A stretch of 15,216 nt of DNA from JBFWIL01 sp050256015 (GTDB lineage Bacteria > Bacteroidota > Bacteroidia > Bacteroidales > Prolixibacteraceae), in the NCBI GenBank assembly GCA_050256015.1, contig JBFWIL010000035.1, positions 1 to 15,216 on the forward strand, in the 5' to 3' direction. Positions 1 through 7,666 of this stretch are shown here, one piece after another (positions within the stretch are counted from its first letter, which is position 1; every line of letters starts with the position of its first letter). The notes under the pieces are model-generated. The model saw only the letters and a list, made by a program, of their open reading frames with translations, was not told where the DNA came from and made no database searches. The position numbers and the translations under genes were made by a program.

Positions 1-1
1 G

Positions 2-1336
2 ATTTCATTTCATATGGACAAGGCTCTTGGTTTTGTATCGGAAGAGCAGGTGCTGGGCTACGCCCGGGAATTGAAAATGCATAATGAAGCACTGCTCCGG
101 AAAACAGGCAGGGGCAGCGACTTTTTGGGGTGGGTAAATTTGCCTTCCTCCATTGGCGAAAAAGAACTGGCAGCTTATGAAGAAACCGCCCGTTCGCTTC
201 AGGAAAAAGAAATTGAATTTTTCGTGGTGATTGGCATCGGGGGCTCTTACCTGGGAACCAAAGCCCTGGTCGATGCTTTGTCAGATACGTTTGCACAGCT
301 TCGGGGAAGTAATCGACCGCAGATTCTTTTTGCGGGCCAGAATCTGAGTGAGGATTACCTGGCAGAATTGCGCAGCTTGCTTAATGATCGTGAATATGCC
401 CTGGCTGTCATTTCCAAATCGGGGACGACTACCGAACCGGCCGTTGCTTTTCGTTTGCTGAAACAGGATCTGGAGGCTAAATACGGTAAGGAAGAAGCGC
501 GCAGCCGCATTGTTGCAATTACCGATGCCGCCCGGGGGGCTCTGAGAACTTTGGCCGGGAAGGAGGGGTACAAGACCTTTGTGATTCCCGATGATGTGGG
601 AGGACGTTATTCCGTGCTTACTCCCGTTGGCTTATTGCCCCTGGCGGTGGCCGGGTTTGAGACCCGGGATTTTGTTGCCGGAGCTGTGGAGATGGAAAAA
701 AATTCGGGCCCGGAAGTGCTTTTTGAGAATAACCTGCCTGCCCGTTATGCTGCTGTACGAAATGCATTGTACCGGGAGGGAAAGCTGATTGAGATTCTGG
801 TTAATTACAATCCGAAACTGCATTATTTTGCCGAATGGTGGAAACAGTTGTACGGAGAAAGTGAAGGCAAGGAAGGCATGGGCATTTTCCCTGCCAGCGT
901 TGATTTTACTTCCGATCTGCATTCAATGGGACAGTATATTCAGGAGGGGGAACGCCGGCTGTTTGAAACGGTTATTTCTGTTGAAAAAGCTGCCCTTGAG
1001 GTGGTCATCCCGGAAGATCCGGAAAACCTCGACGGGTTGAATTATTTGAGTGGTAAGCGTCTGGATGAGGTAAACAAAATGGCAGAACTGGGAACCAGGC
1101 TGGCTCATGTGGACGGCGGGGTACCAAATTTAACCGTGAGTATTCCTGAACTGAATGCGTATTATCTGGGGCAGCTTGTTTATTTCTTTGAGAAAGCCTG
1201 CGGTTTGAGCGGTTATCTGCTGGAGGTCAATCCTTTTGATCAGCCTGGTGTGGAGGCTTATAAGAAAAACATGTTTGCTTTATTGGAAAGACCTGGTTAT
1301 GAGAATACTACAAAGATTTTGAAATCAAAATTGTAA
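2..1336 (+). CDS. pgi: Glucose-6-phosphate isomerase, 5'-partial at window edge
   Basis: This cytoplasmic glycolytic enzyme interconverts glucose-6-phosphate and fructose-6-phosphate. Numbering from the first ATG in the window (base 14), it shows GIGGSYLG (74-81), the sugar-phosphate loop SKSGTTTEP (134-142), signature DVGGRYSVLTPVG (194-206), the GESEGKEG segment expected to hold the catalytic Glu (281-288), the TSDLHSMGQ histidine region (299-307) and the C-terminal signature ending DQPGVEAYK (409-417). The 440 residues match the short bacterial Pgi type (about 445). The frame stays open to the left edge and reads I-S-F-H before that Met. Relatives carry a few residues before the KALGF motif, so the true start is probably upstream. 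Base 1 is a G that could be the last base of an ATG. The gene faces the radical SAM gene tail to tail across about 100 bp. Identity is secure; the start is not. Confidence 0.95.
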   Translation: MSFHMDKALGFVSEEQVLGYARELKMHNEALLRKTGRGSDFLGWVNLPSSIGEKELAAYEETARSLQEKEIEFFVVIGIGGSYLGTKALVDALSDTFAQLRGSNRPQILFAGQNLSEDYLAELRSLLNDREYALAVISKSGTTTEPAVAFRLLKQDLEAKYGKEEARSRIVAITDAARGALRTLAGKEGYKTFVIPDDVGGRYSVLTPVGLLPLAVAGFETRDFVAGAVEMEKNSGPEVLFENNLPARYAAVRNALYREGKLIEILVNYNPKLHYFAEWWKQLYGESEGKEGMGIFPASVDFTSDLHSMGQYIQEGERRLFETVISVEKAALEVVIPEDPENLDGLNYLSGKRLDEVNKMAELGTRLAHVDGGVPNLTVSIPELNAYYLGQLVYFFEKACGLSGYLLEVNPFDQPGVEAYKKNMFALLERPGYENTTKILKSKL

Positions 1337-1436
1337 CTGCTTAAGTGCGTTTGTTATATCTGTGTATCTGTCATTAAACCGGCCCTGTATTTTCCTTTGT
1401 AATGTTGTGTTTTCCCTGCTATTTGAGGGGCAGCTG
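1337..1436. other. Convergent intergenic spacer
   Basis: This 100-bp spacer lies between the stop codons of pgi (+) and the radical SAM gene (-). I looked for a rho-independent terminator and found none. The best pairing is CCCT/AGGG with an 8-nt loop near 1418-1433, which has no U-rich tail in either direction. Termination of both transcripts is therefore not explained by an obvious hairpin. Confidence 0.5.
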
Positions 1437-2753
1437 CTAGACCGCCTGTGAAGAAGACTGATGGCTGAGCCGGAATTCTGAGCGTTCAAAGAAGAAGCTT
1501 TCTTCATTAAAGGCGGGTTCCAGATCATCCAGCCAGATGGCCTGCGGATTGTAACGGGCAAAGAACGGACGGCCTACCCAGTCCGGGTTTCTTCCCTGCA
1601 GGAAATTCAGTACGAAGACTCTTTCCCCTTTTATTTTCTGGGTTCCCATGATCTGAATTTTCCCGGGAGCACACGACATGGACGGGCCCCGTACTGTACG
1701 GCATATGCCGCTGACCTGTTGAATGGCTTGCTGGTAAATTTGCCAGGCCTTTTCCAGGGGAATGGCAAAGTAATCCTGAGCGCCTGTATTTCGGGCAACG
1801 AACATATAATATGGGATGATTCCCAGATCGACTTCACGGCGCCACATGCGGGCCCAGATTGCAGGATCGTCATTGATATGTCTGAGCAGGGGTGACTGGG
1901 CACGTATCTGTACTCCAACCTGCTGAAGAACCCGGATTGCTTCCTGAGCCTGAGGTGTTTCCAGGGCCCGGGGATGGTTGAAGTGTGCCATCAGGGAAAT
2001 GCTGATTCCCTGTTGTGCCGTTTTTCTGAAAAGGTTAAGCAGGTCTGTGGCATCTTCGTCTGTCGTAAAACGGAATGGCCAGTATGTCAGAGCTTTGGTT
2101 CCAATTCGTATGGTTTTGATGTGATCAAGCCCGGCATCCAATATCGTGTTGAAATAATGCTCAAAATATTTGGTGGGCATTACCGCAGGATCTCCTCCGG
2201 TAAAGAGGATATCCGTGATCTCGGTATGTTGCCGGAGATATTCCACAAGAAGTCCGGCTTCTTTCATGGCGAATTTGAAACTGTTCAGTGAAAACTGGGG
2301 CCAGCGGAAGCAGAAGGTGCAATAGGCATGACAGGTTTGTCCCTGTGTGGGGAAAAAAAGAACGGTTTCCTGGTATTTGTGCTGGATGCCCGTTAACCGG
2401 TTGCCGTTCATCACGGGCACATTGCTTTCCTGCCCGGCCGGATTGGGATTGAGTTGCAGACGGATTTCATCTGTCGCTTTTTTGATTACAGGCTTGGTTG
2501 CCCCGTTTTTTAGCAGGCGGGCAATCCGGTCAAAACGTTCTCCGGACAGCATGCCTTTTTGCGGAAAATTAAGGATAAAGAAGGGGTCCTGCTCAAAATG
2601 ATTCCAGTCGATCAGTTCAGCTGCGACATAATTACTTACCTTGAACGGCAACACCGTTCCGACAACCTCAATGATAAACTTTTGTTCTTCAGAAAGCCTG
2701 CTAAGCTGAGGGATTTCCCTGAAATTTGCAAGTGTGTATGCACGGTACTTCAT
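1437..2753 (-). CDS. KamA-family radical SAM protein (lysine 2,3-aminomutase-like), substrate unknown
   Basis: This is a 438-residue cytoplasmic protein of the lysine 2,3-aminomutase/EpmB group of radical SAM enzymes. The [4Fe-4S]/SAM motif CxxxCxxC is C141-C145-C148 (CHAYCTFCFRWPQF), followed by the SAM-binding FTGGDP (184-189). A GPSMSCAPGK segment (356-365) sits where KamA carries its PLP-binding lysine, so K365 is the candidate PLP lysine. Other family-like stretches are IRIGTKALTYWPFRF and SPLLRHINDDP. The frame is open up to base 3029, but the extra 92 residues look like translated spacer. The ATG at 2753 gives the start MKYRAYTLANF, preceded by an A-rich stretch and a promoter-like TTG-N19-TATCTCTG. 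True KamA makes beta-lysine and EpmB modifies EF-P. This protein belongs to a separate subgroup, and no neighbour (KamDE, EpmA, EF-P) points to its substrate. Confidence 0.85.
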   Translation of the reverse strand: MKYRAYTLANFREIPQLSRLSEEQKFIIEVVGTVLPFKVSNYVAAELIDWNHFEQDPFFILNFPQKGMLSGERFDRIARLLKNGATKPVIKKATDEIRLQLNPNPAGQESNVPVMNGNRLTGIQHKYQETVLFFPTQGQTCHAYCTFCFRWPQFSLNSFKFAMKEAGLLVEYLRQHTEITDILFTGGDPAVMPTKYFEHYFNTILDAGLDHIKTIRIGTKALTYWPFRFTTDEDATDLLNLFRKTAQQGISISLMAHFNHPRALETPQAQEAIRVLQQVGVQIRAQSPLLRHINDDPAIWARMWRREVDLGIIPYYMFVARNTGAQDYFAIPLEKAWQIYQQAIQQVSGICRTVRGPSMSCAPGKIQIMGTQKIKGERVFVLNFLQGRNPDWVGRPFFARYNPQAIWLDDLEPAFNEESFFFERSEFRLSHQSSSQAV

Positions 2754-2797
2754 TTTTTCCGGTTTTTTTGTTAATACTGAATTAATTCTCCCCGAAG

Positions 2798-2827
2798 CAG
2801 AGATAAAGCTCCGGCTACGAAATGCAA
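2798..2827 (-). promoter_or_regulatory. Candidate promoter of the radical SAM gene
   Basis: On the minus strand, TTG (2827-2825) is followed after 19 nt by TATCTCTG (2805-2798). That matches the Bacteroidota pattern of a TTG-type -33 element and TAnnTTTG at -7, with one mismatch in the -7 box. Transcription would start near 2790 and leave a leader of about 37 nt before the ATG at 2753. It is inferred from the consensus only. Confidence 0.4.
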
Positions 2828-2961
2828 CGCCATGCCTCAGGCAGTTCCAGCCAAAGAGAATACTCTTACCGGTTGGCCATGGCGAATTCCAGGCGGACTG
2901 AAGAACAGGGCACAGCTCATGAAACCAGCCTTTCCGGACATCCAAAAGAAACCGTACAGGC

Positions 2962-2975
2962 AGTCGTTTCCGACT
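2962..2975 (-). other. GNRA-tetraloop hairpin
   Basis: On the minus strand this reads AGTCG-GAAA-CGACT, a perfect 5-bp stem closed by a GAAA loop. GNRA loops are unusually stable in RNA and common in structured leaders. It lies 90 nt past the rodA stop codon and about 210 nt before the radical SAM start. It could be part of the rodA 3' end or of a long leader. Chance occurrence is possible at this length. Confidence 0.35.
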
Positions 2976-3044
2976 TGTTTCAGGCGATTTTAGCCAAAAT
3001 GGCTTTTGAAGATACAAAAAAAACGGCAAATGACCAAACGGGTT

Positions 3045-4472
3045 TTAATGACTTAGTTTCTCGACCCGGCTGGCATCCAGTCTCAGAAAGATGAACAACA
3101 GGATGGTAAATGACCAGAGAGATGAGCCTCCGTAGCTGAAAAAGGGAAGAGGGATGCCGATGACGGGGGCCAACCCTATGGTCATTCCGATGTTGACGGC
3201 AAAATGGAAGAACAGGATACAGGCTGTACTGTATCCGTAAACCCGGCTGAAAGCAGACCTTTGTCTTTCGGCCAGAAAGATCAGCCTCAGGAAAAGTCCG
3301 GTGAACAGTAAAATAACAACCGCGGATCCGATAAATCCCCATTCCTCTCCAACCGTGCAAAAGATGAAATCGGTACTTTGTTCCGGAACAAAGTTGAATT
3401 TGGTCTGAGTCCCGTTCAGAAAGCCTTTACCTGATAAACCTCCCGATCCGATGGCTATTTTCGACTGGTTCACGTTGTATCCCACGCCCAGCGGATCGGA
3501 ACTGATGCCAAGCAGTTCCTCGATACGGGAACGCTGGTGCGGTTCCATCACTTTGTGGAAGACATAGTCTACCGAGAAGGTCATCAGCACCAGGCTGATG
3601 TAGATTCCCAGGATAAGAAGCAACCGGGAAAGTCCTTTGCGGTAAGCCTGTGTGCCCAAAATAAATGTCGAGAAAAGGGCCGAATGAAGCAACAGCTTTG
3701 TGATGCTGCTTCCCAGCCGGAAAAGGTGGTCGGTAAGCAGGAGCAGTCCGAATATGACCAAAACGATCGTGACAGTCCGGAGACTTTCTCCGGGCTGTTG
3801 CCGGAGGATGTAATGGGTCAGCAGTGCTCCGGCCGTCAGGGCCAGGATGGTGTTTAGCGGACTGAACACCAGGGTCAGGATGAACACCAGGGCCATCAGC
3901 AAAATGTAAAACAGGATAATACCAGGCAGACCCTCCCGGTAGAGCACCAGGATAAAGACACTGAAGACCAGAGCCGATCCGGTATCGTTCTGCAAAAAAA
4001 TCAGCATTACGGGAAGCAGCAGGATCAGTCCAGTGATGAGCAGCGACTTCATCCGGTTGGGCTTGTAATTGTAAGAACCGGTATAGCTTGCCAGGGCCAG
4101 AGCTGTCGTGAACTTGGTAAATTCTGCCGGTTGGATGGCAAACCCGCCGATATGAAACCAAGATCGGGCTCCTTTGATTTCCGTGCCGAACAGCAGCACC
4201 CCAATAAGAAACAGGATGGTCAGGACGTAAAAAACATAGGCAAACGACACGTAAAAACGGCTGTCGAAGATGATCAGTATCGCAGCCAGACCAAAGGCTG
4301 CCAGTATCCAGATCAGCTGTTTTCCGTAACGCTGGCTTATGTCCAGGATATTACGGTGCTCTTCATTATACACGGCAGCGTAGATGTTGATCCAGCCGAG
4401 AAGGACCAGCAGTATATAGATAAAAATAGTCAGCCAGTCCAGGTTTGCCCATGTATTGTGTCGGTTAATCAC
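3045..4472 (-). CDS. rodA: RodA, SEDS peptidoglycan glycosyltransferase of the elongasome
   Basis: RodA polymerises lipid II into glycan strands at the lateral wall together with PBP2. The 475-residue polytopic protein carries the SEDS hallmarks KGARSWFHIGG...QPAEFTK (100-120), LQNDTGSAL (160-168), GYNVNQSKIAIGSGGLSGKG (331-350), VPEQSTDFIF with the expected catalytic Asp368, and PLPFFSYGGSS (441-451). It is about 100 residues longer than E. coli RodA (about 370). The extra length is mostly hydrophobic and lies roughly at 195-300, between the LQNDTGS and GYNVNQ motifs, suggesting additional membrane helices. The start is GTG. The mrdA stop and this start overlap as TAGTG (1 nt), which favours translational coupling, and the N-terminus MINRHNTWANLDWL fits relatives. 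It is the last gene of the mre cluster. No convincing terminator is visible beyond a T8 tract about 20 nt downstream. Confidence 0.95.
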   Translation of the reverse strand: MINRHNTWANLDWLTIFIYILLVLLGWINIYAAVYNEEHRNILDISQRYGKQLIWILAAFGLAAILIIFDSRFYVSFAYVFYVLTILFLIGVLLFGTEIKGARSWFHIGGFAIQPAEFTKFTTALALASYTGSYNYKPNRMKSLLITGLILLLPVMLIFLQNDTGSALVFSVFILVLYREGLPGIILFYILLMALVFILTLVFSPLNTILALTAGALLTHYILRQQPGESLRTVTIVLVIFGLLLLTDHLFRLGSSITKLLLHSALFSTFILGTQAYRKGLSRLLLILGIYISLVLMTFSVDYVFHKVMEPHQRSRIEELLGISSDPLGVGYNVNQSKIAIGSGGLSGKGFLNGTQTKFNFVPEQSTDFIFCTVGEEWGFIGSAVVILLFTGLFLRLIFLAERQRSAFSRVYGYSTACILFFHFAVNIGMTIGLAPVIGIPLPFFSYGGSSLWSFTILLFIFLRLDASRVEKLSH

Positions 4473-6298
4473 TATTTGGGTTGATTTGGGTTTAACAAAT
4501 TTGTGTCGAACAGTTTTTTCTGGAGCATTCTCCGGTGTGGTGCCCGGATTGAGTCATTCAGGTATTTCTCAATTATCAGGCTGGCAATCGGGGCGGCATG
4601 GCGGGCACCCCATACGCCGAATTCCACATAAACGGCAACTGCAATGCGCGGATGCTTTTTCGGAGCAAAAGCAATGAAGGCCGAGTGGTCTGAACCGTGT
4701 GCATTCTGTATGGTACCTGTTTTCCCGCAGATTTTGATGCTGTCGGTATATGCCGTGTACCGTGTGCTTGTCTGCTCAACCACCTGCTGCATGCCTTCAA
4801 TGACGATCTCGAAATGTTCCCTGCTGATTGTGCTGTTCTTCCGTTCGAACTGCAGTTTTTCTTCTTTTCCTTCCCGGCTGGATACGGCCCTTACCAGATG
4901 CGGTTCTATGTAGTACCCGCGGTTGGCGATTACTGTCACCATGTTGGCCATCTGCAGGGGAGTAAGAATAATTTCCCCCTGTCCGATGGAAAGTGAGCGG
5001 ATGGTCAGTGCATTCCAGTGATGTTTTCCATAGTAACGGTCGTAATAGGATGGTTCGGGAATGTTCCCTGAAGACTGGCCAAAGAATTCGCTTCCCAGAG
5101 TTTTCCCAAGTCCGAAGCTGAGAATATGGGAGTACCAGTGCCGGTATCCTTCTTCGGCCGTAGGGTATTTTCTGATAACCGAACGGAAGGCATTCCAGAA
5201 ATACGGATTGCAGGATTCCCTGATTGCTCCTTTCATGCTGATGGGCGATTCATGATAATGAGTGCAGCGAATCGGGCTGGAAGACGGTCCGTTGCACACG
5301 ATGGCGGTTTGCGTATTCATGGTGCCTTCCTGCAGGGCAATCAGAGCCTGCAGCGGTTTAAAAGTAGAGCCGGGGGAATAGGCTGCGGAGATGGCCCGGT
5401 TTGTGAGCGGCAGGAGTGTGTCGTTGAGCAGTATCCGGTAATTTTTACTGCGTTCCCTTCCCACCAGCAGGTTGGGATCATAAGCGGGGCCGCTGTAAAA
5501 ACAAAGAATTTCCCCGCTGGAAGGTTCAATGGCAACCACTGCACCTCGTTTGTTGCGCATCAGCTGTTCCGCATATTCCTGGAGGTCCGCATCAATGGTG
5601 GAAATAAGGTTTTTCCCCAGGACGGCAGCCGTATCGTTTTTCCCTTCAAGATAGGTCCCTTTGATGCGGTTATGTACGTCCACCAGGAAAAAGTTAACCC
5701 CTTTTTCCCCTCGCAATTCCTTTTCATATGCCCGTTCCAGTCCGGTTATCCCGATATAGTCTCCCTGATCATAATAAGGGTCTTCTTCAATGATCTGCGG
5801 GTTGACTTCTCCCACATAGCCCAACATATGTGCTGCCATCCGGCGCGGATATTCCCGGAGTGTTCTGGCCTGCACGAAAAATCCGGGAAATTTGAATAAT
5901 TTTTCCTGAAGTCCGGCGTATACTTCAGGCGAAAGCTGTTTTACCACCACGGAAGGTTTGTAGAGAGAATAGGCCCTGGCCTTATCCAGTTCTTCATTGA
6001 GCTCTTCCGGTCCGATATGCAGCAAACTGCAGAACTCAAGGGTGTCGAATGTGCTGAGCTCACGGGGAGTAACCAGCAGGTCGTAGGCGGCTTTGTTGTG
6101 GACAAGCAGATTTCCCTTGCGGTCGTATATCAGTCCCCTGGCCGGATAGTTAATCACCCGGCGCAGCACATTGCGCCTGGCATATTGTTTATACGAACTG
6201 TCCAGGACCTGCAGATTCAAAAGTCTGCCGAGAAAGGCCAGAGATACCATCACAAACACGGTTCCGACAATGTATTTCCGTTTGGTGTACTTATCCAC
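4472..6298 (-). CDS. mrdA: Penicillin-binding protein 2, elongasome transpeptidase
   Basis: This monofunctional class B PBP cross-links new peptidoglycan during elongation as RodA's partner. With the chosen start the protein has 608 residues, close to E. coli PBP2 (633). It has a short basic N-terminus and one signal-anchor helix (about 10-27), then the PBP-dimer domain with RGLIYDRKG (54-62), then the transpeptidase domain with SPGSTFK (active Ser311 and Lys314), SCN (362-364) and KTGT (526-529). No ATG sits suitably near the anchor. The GTG at 6298 gives VDKYTKRKYIVG..., 5 nt after the mreD stop, while the open frame beyond it merely overlaps mreD antiparallel to no known domain. The first downstream ATG (residue 17) would cut the membrane helix. 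The stop overlaps the rodA start by 1 nt. Confidence 0.94.
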   Translation of the reverse strand: MDKYTKRKYIVGTVFVMVSLAFLGRLLNLQVLDSSYKQYARRNVLRRVINYPARGLIYDRKGNLLVHNKAAYDLLVTPRELSTFDTLEFCSLLHIGPEELNEELDKARAYSLYKPSVVVKQLSPEVYAGLQEKLFKFPGFFVQARTLREYPRRMAAHMLGYVGEVNPQIIEEDPYYDQGDYIGITGLERAYEKELRGEKGVNFFLVDVHNRIKGTYLEGKNDTAAVLGKNLISTIDADLQEYAEQLMRNKRGAVVAIEPSSGEILCFYSGPAYDPNLLVGRERSKNYRILLNDTLLPLTNRAISAAYSPGSTFKPLQALIALQEGTMNTQTAIVCNGPSSSPIRCTHYHESPISMKGAIRESCNPYFWNAFRSVIRKYPTAEEGYRHWYSHILSFGLGKTLGSEFFGQSSGNIPEPSYYDRYYGKHHWNALTIRSLSIGQGEIILTPLQMANMVTVIANRGYYIEPHLVRAVSSREGKEEKLQFERKNSTISREHFEIVIEGMQQVVEQTSTRYTAYTDSIKICGKTGTIQNAHGSDHSAFIAFAPKKHPRIAVAVYVEFGVWGARHAAPIASLIIEKYLNDSIRAPHRRMLQKKLFDTNLLNPNQPK

Positions 6299-6303
6299 GG
6301 CAA

Positions 6304-6810
6304 CTATTCTTTGTAAATCATAAACTGACTGATAATGATTACGGTGATGGAGAATGCCGAACTGGCTAGCGATCGGAGAAGCGTATGCCAAAATCCGTTC
6401 AGGCTGAATACTTCCATATAGAACAAAAACAGATGGTGGGCCAGAACGAGGATGACCGTATAACGGATAAACCATGACAGCCCCATTTGGCTGAGGCGGG
6501 GAGCAGAATGGCTTATCAGCATATCCCGGGAGGAAATAATGCGGATGACGGAAGGACGCAAAAAAGCCATGAATGTGGTTGCTGAGGCATGTATGCCCGG
6601 TGTGTTGGTGAAGATATCAATCAGCAATCCCAACAGAAAGCCTGCAGGCAGCAGCAGGTATCCGGGGATCTCAAAAGGCAGCAGCAGAATAAGCAGAATG
6701 TAAACGTAAGGGTTTACATAGCCGCTGAACTGAATGTTGTTGAACAGCAGTATCTGAAGCAGGATCAGCAAGAGTCCCATGAATAAGTATTTCAGTGGAT
6801 TGTTAATCAT
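6304..6810 (-). CDS. mreD: Rod shape-determining membrane protein MreD
   Basis: MreD is a small polytopic inner-membrane protein that works with MreC to link MreB filaments to the wall-synthesis enzymes. The 168 residues are almost entirely hydrophobic, with about five predicted membrane helices (roughly 8-25, 32-48, 50-68, 113-133 and 146-164). Segments such as NPYVYILLILLLPFEIPGY (33-51) and GLLIDIFTNTPGIHASATTF (61-80) resemble Bacteroidota MreD. It starts with ATG inside the end of mreC (8-nt overlap, ATGATTAA) and ends 5 nt before the GTG of mrdA, so co-translation is likely. MreD is poorly conserved, and position in the cluster is a large part of the identification. Confidence 0.9.
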   Translation of the reverse strand: MINNPLKYLFMGLLLILLQILLFNNIQFSGYVNPYVYILLILLLPFEIPGYLLLPAGFLLGLLIDIFTNTPGIHASATTFMAFLRPSVIRIISSRDMLISHSAPRLSQMGLSWFIRYTVILVLAHHLFLFYMEVFSLNGFWHTLLRSLASSAFSITVIIISQFMIYKE

Positions 6811-7618
6811 TCAGATGAGTTTTTTGGAGACTGTCTAATTCCGGTTTATTTCCGTCTTCGATAATTTCCACCAAGCTTAAAGTTCTGAAGTTGGCTGAAA
6901 GACGTACGTGGATTTCATAAAAATTTTCCCCGTTTCCTATAGTAAACTGCTCGATCCGGCCGATTAAAATTCCCTCCGGGAAAATCGATGAATAACCGCT
7001 GGTGACAATGGTGTCTCCGTAAGACAGTTCTACATGGAAGGGAATCTCATTAAGCCGGGCCGAGCACTCATTCCTGCCCTCCCAGACCAGTGATCCGAAA
7101 TATCCGTTTTTTTTGATTTTGGCAGAAATACGCCAGCGTTTGTTCAGAAGGCTTGGCCCGGTGGCATAATGGTCGCTAACCTGGCTAACAAGGCCCACGA
7201 TCCCTTGTGAACAAACAATGCCCATATCGGGTTTTACGCCGTCTTTCCTGCCCTTGTTCAGCGTGAGGTAATTGTTTTGCCGGTTAACGGAATTATTAAT
7301 GATGCGGGCCGGGATAAACCGGTACCGGGCTTTTTGTCTTGCGGTATCTGTTTTTGTGCCGAAGCCCAATTGTTGAAGCCGGTACTTTAGCCGGGCATTT
7401 TCGGCAGCCAGCTGCTCGTTGGACTGACGCAGGCCGAAATAACCGGCAGCTGCATCATATGACGCATAAACCAGGGCAACGAGGCGGTTGCTGGAATTAT
7501 AGAAACTGGCATTCTGGTAATTGTTGCAGCGGATGACCAAAATAAAGCAGACGACTTCAAGCATCAGAAACAACAGAAAAAAATAATTCCGGACCAGAAA
7601 GCGAAACAAACTTCTCAT
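6803..7618 (-). CDS. mreC: Rod shape-determining protein MreC
   Basis: MreC is a bitopic protein whose periplasmic part activates PBP2-RodA and couples it to MreB. The 271 residues start with a basic stretch and one membrane anchor (about 11-29). A predicted coiled coil comes next (about 64-84, EQLAAENARLKYRLQQL), then the two-beta-barrel MreC domain with ARIINNSVNRQNNYLTLNKG (104-123), DGVKPDMGIVCSQGIVGLVS (126-145), SLLNKRWRISAKI (156-168) and SGYSSIFPEGILIGRI (207-222). The ATG at 7618 lies 1 nt after a 10-bp inverted repeat and 31 nt after the mreB stop, and it has no Shine-Dalgarno sequence. The 3' end overlaps mreD by 8 nt. Length and domain order are normal for the family. Confidence 0.94.
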   Translation of the reverse strand: MRSLFRFLVRNYFFLLFLMLEVVCFILVIRCNNYQNASFYNSSNRLVALVYASYDAAAGYFGLRQSNEQLAAENARLKYRLQQLGFGTKTDTARQKARYRFIPARIINNSVNRQNNYLTLNKGRKDGVKPDMGIVCSQGIVGLVSQVSDHYATGPSLLNKRWRISAKIKKNGYFGSLVWEGRNECSARLNEIPFHVELSYGDTIVTSGYSSIFPEGILIGRIEQFTIGNGENFYEIHVRLSANFRTLSLVEIIEDGNKPELDSLQKTHLND

Positions 7619-7619
7619 T

Positions 7620-7666
7620 TTCAGGAAGGTTAACCGCCTTCCTGAACAGCTACCTGATCAGGAAGG
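7620..7666 (-). promoter_or_regulatory. mreB-mreC junction: three-segment alternative hairpin element
   Basis: Read along the minus-strand mRNA, CCTTCCTGA (7666-7658) lies in the last codons of mreB. TCAGGAAGG (7645-7637) lies just past the mreB stop, and a second CCTTCCTGA (7629-7621) ends 2 nt before the mreC ATG. The middle segment can pair with either flank, giving 9 bp with a 12-nt loop or 10 bp (7646-7637 with 7629-7620) with a 7-nt loop. The two folds exclude each other. The sequence shows the repeats; a regulatory role in mreC translation or mRNA processing is inference. There is no U-tract after it, so it does not look like a rho-independent terminator. Confidence 0.55.

Larger units (their letters stand above)
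2754..3044. other. Gene-free interval between rodA and the radical SAM gene
   Basis: These 291 bp follow the rodA stop and precede the chosen start of the radical SAM gene. Frames are open across parts of it on both strands, but the translations match no family I recognise and I do not call a gene. Read on the minus strand it holds a T8 tract (3023-3016) shortly after rodA, a weak alternative promoter-like TTTG-N20-TATCTTCA at about 3039-3008, an AGTCG-GAAA-CGACT hairpin (2975-2962), and a nested inverted repeat GCCAA-AGAG-AATA-CTCT-(6 nt)-TTGGC at 2850-2877. It matches no riboswitch class that I can recognise. Confidence 0.5.

Noticed and set aside
2754..3029. N-terminal extension of the radical SAM protein to a start at 3029
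   Set aside because: The 92 added residues match nothing in the family, the ATG at 2753 gives the family-like N-terminus, and a promoter-like element lies inside the extension.
3008..3047. Rho-independent terminator after rodA using the T8 tract
   Set aside because: Only a 2-3 bp pairing (GG/CC) precedes the T run, too weak to call.
2822..3094. 90-codon plus-strand frame across the rodA/radical SAM spacer
   Set aside because: It runs into the rodA 3' end on the opposite strand, lacks a recognisable domain and has no start signal. It is most likely a chance frame.
6299..6475. Extension of PBP2 upstream of the GTG at 6298
   Set aside because: It lies entirely over mreD and its spacer in another frame, and would place 59 unrelated residues before the signal anchor.
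7620..7646. Rho-independent terminator between mreB and mreC
   Set aside because: The stem is followed by AAATGAGAAG on the transcript, with no U-tract, and ends at the mreC start. Attenuation by termination is unlikely.
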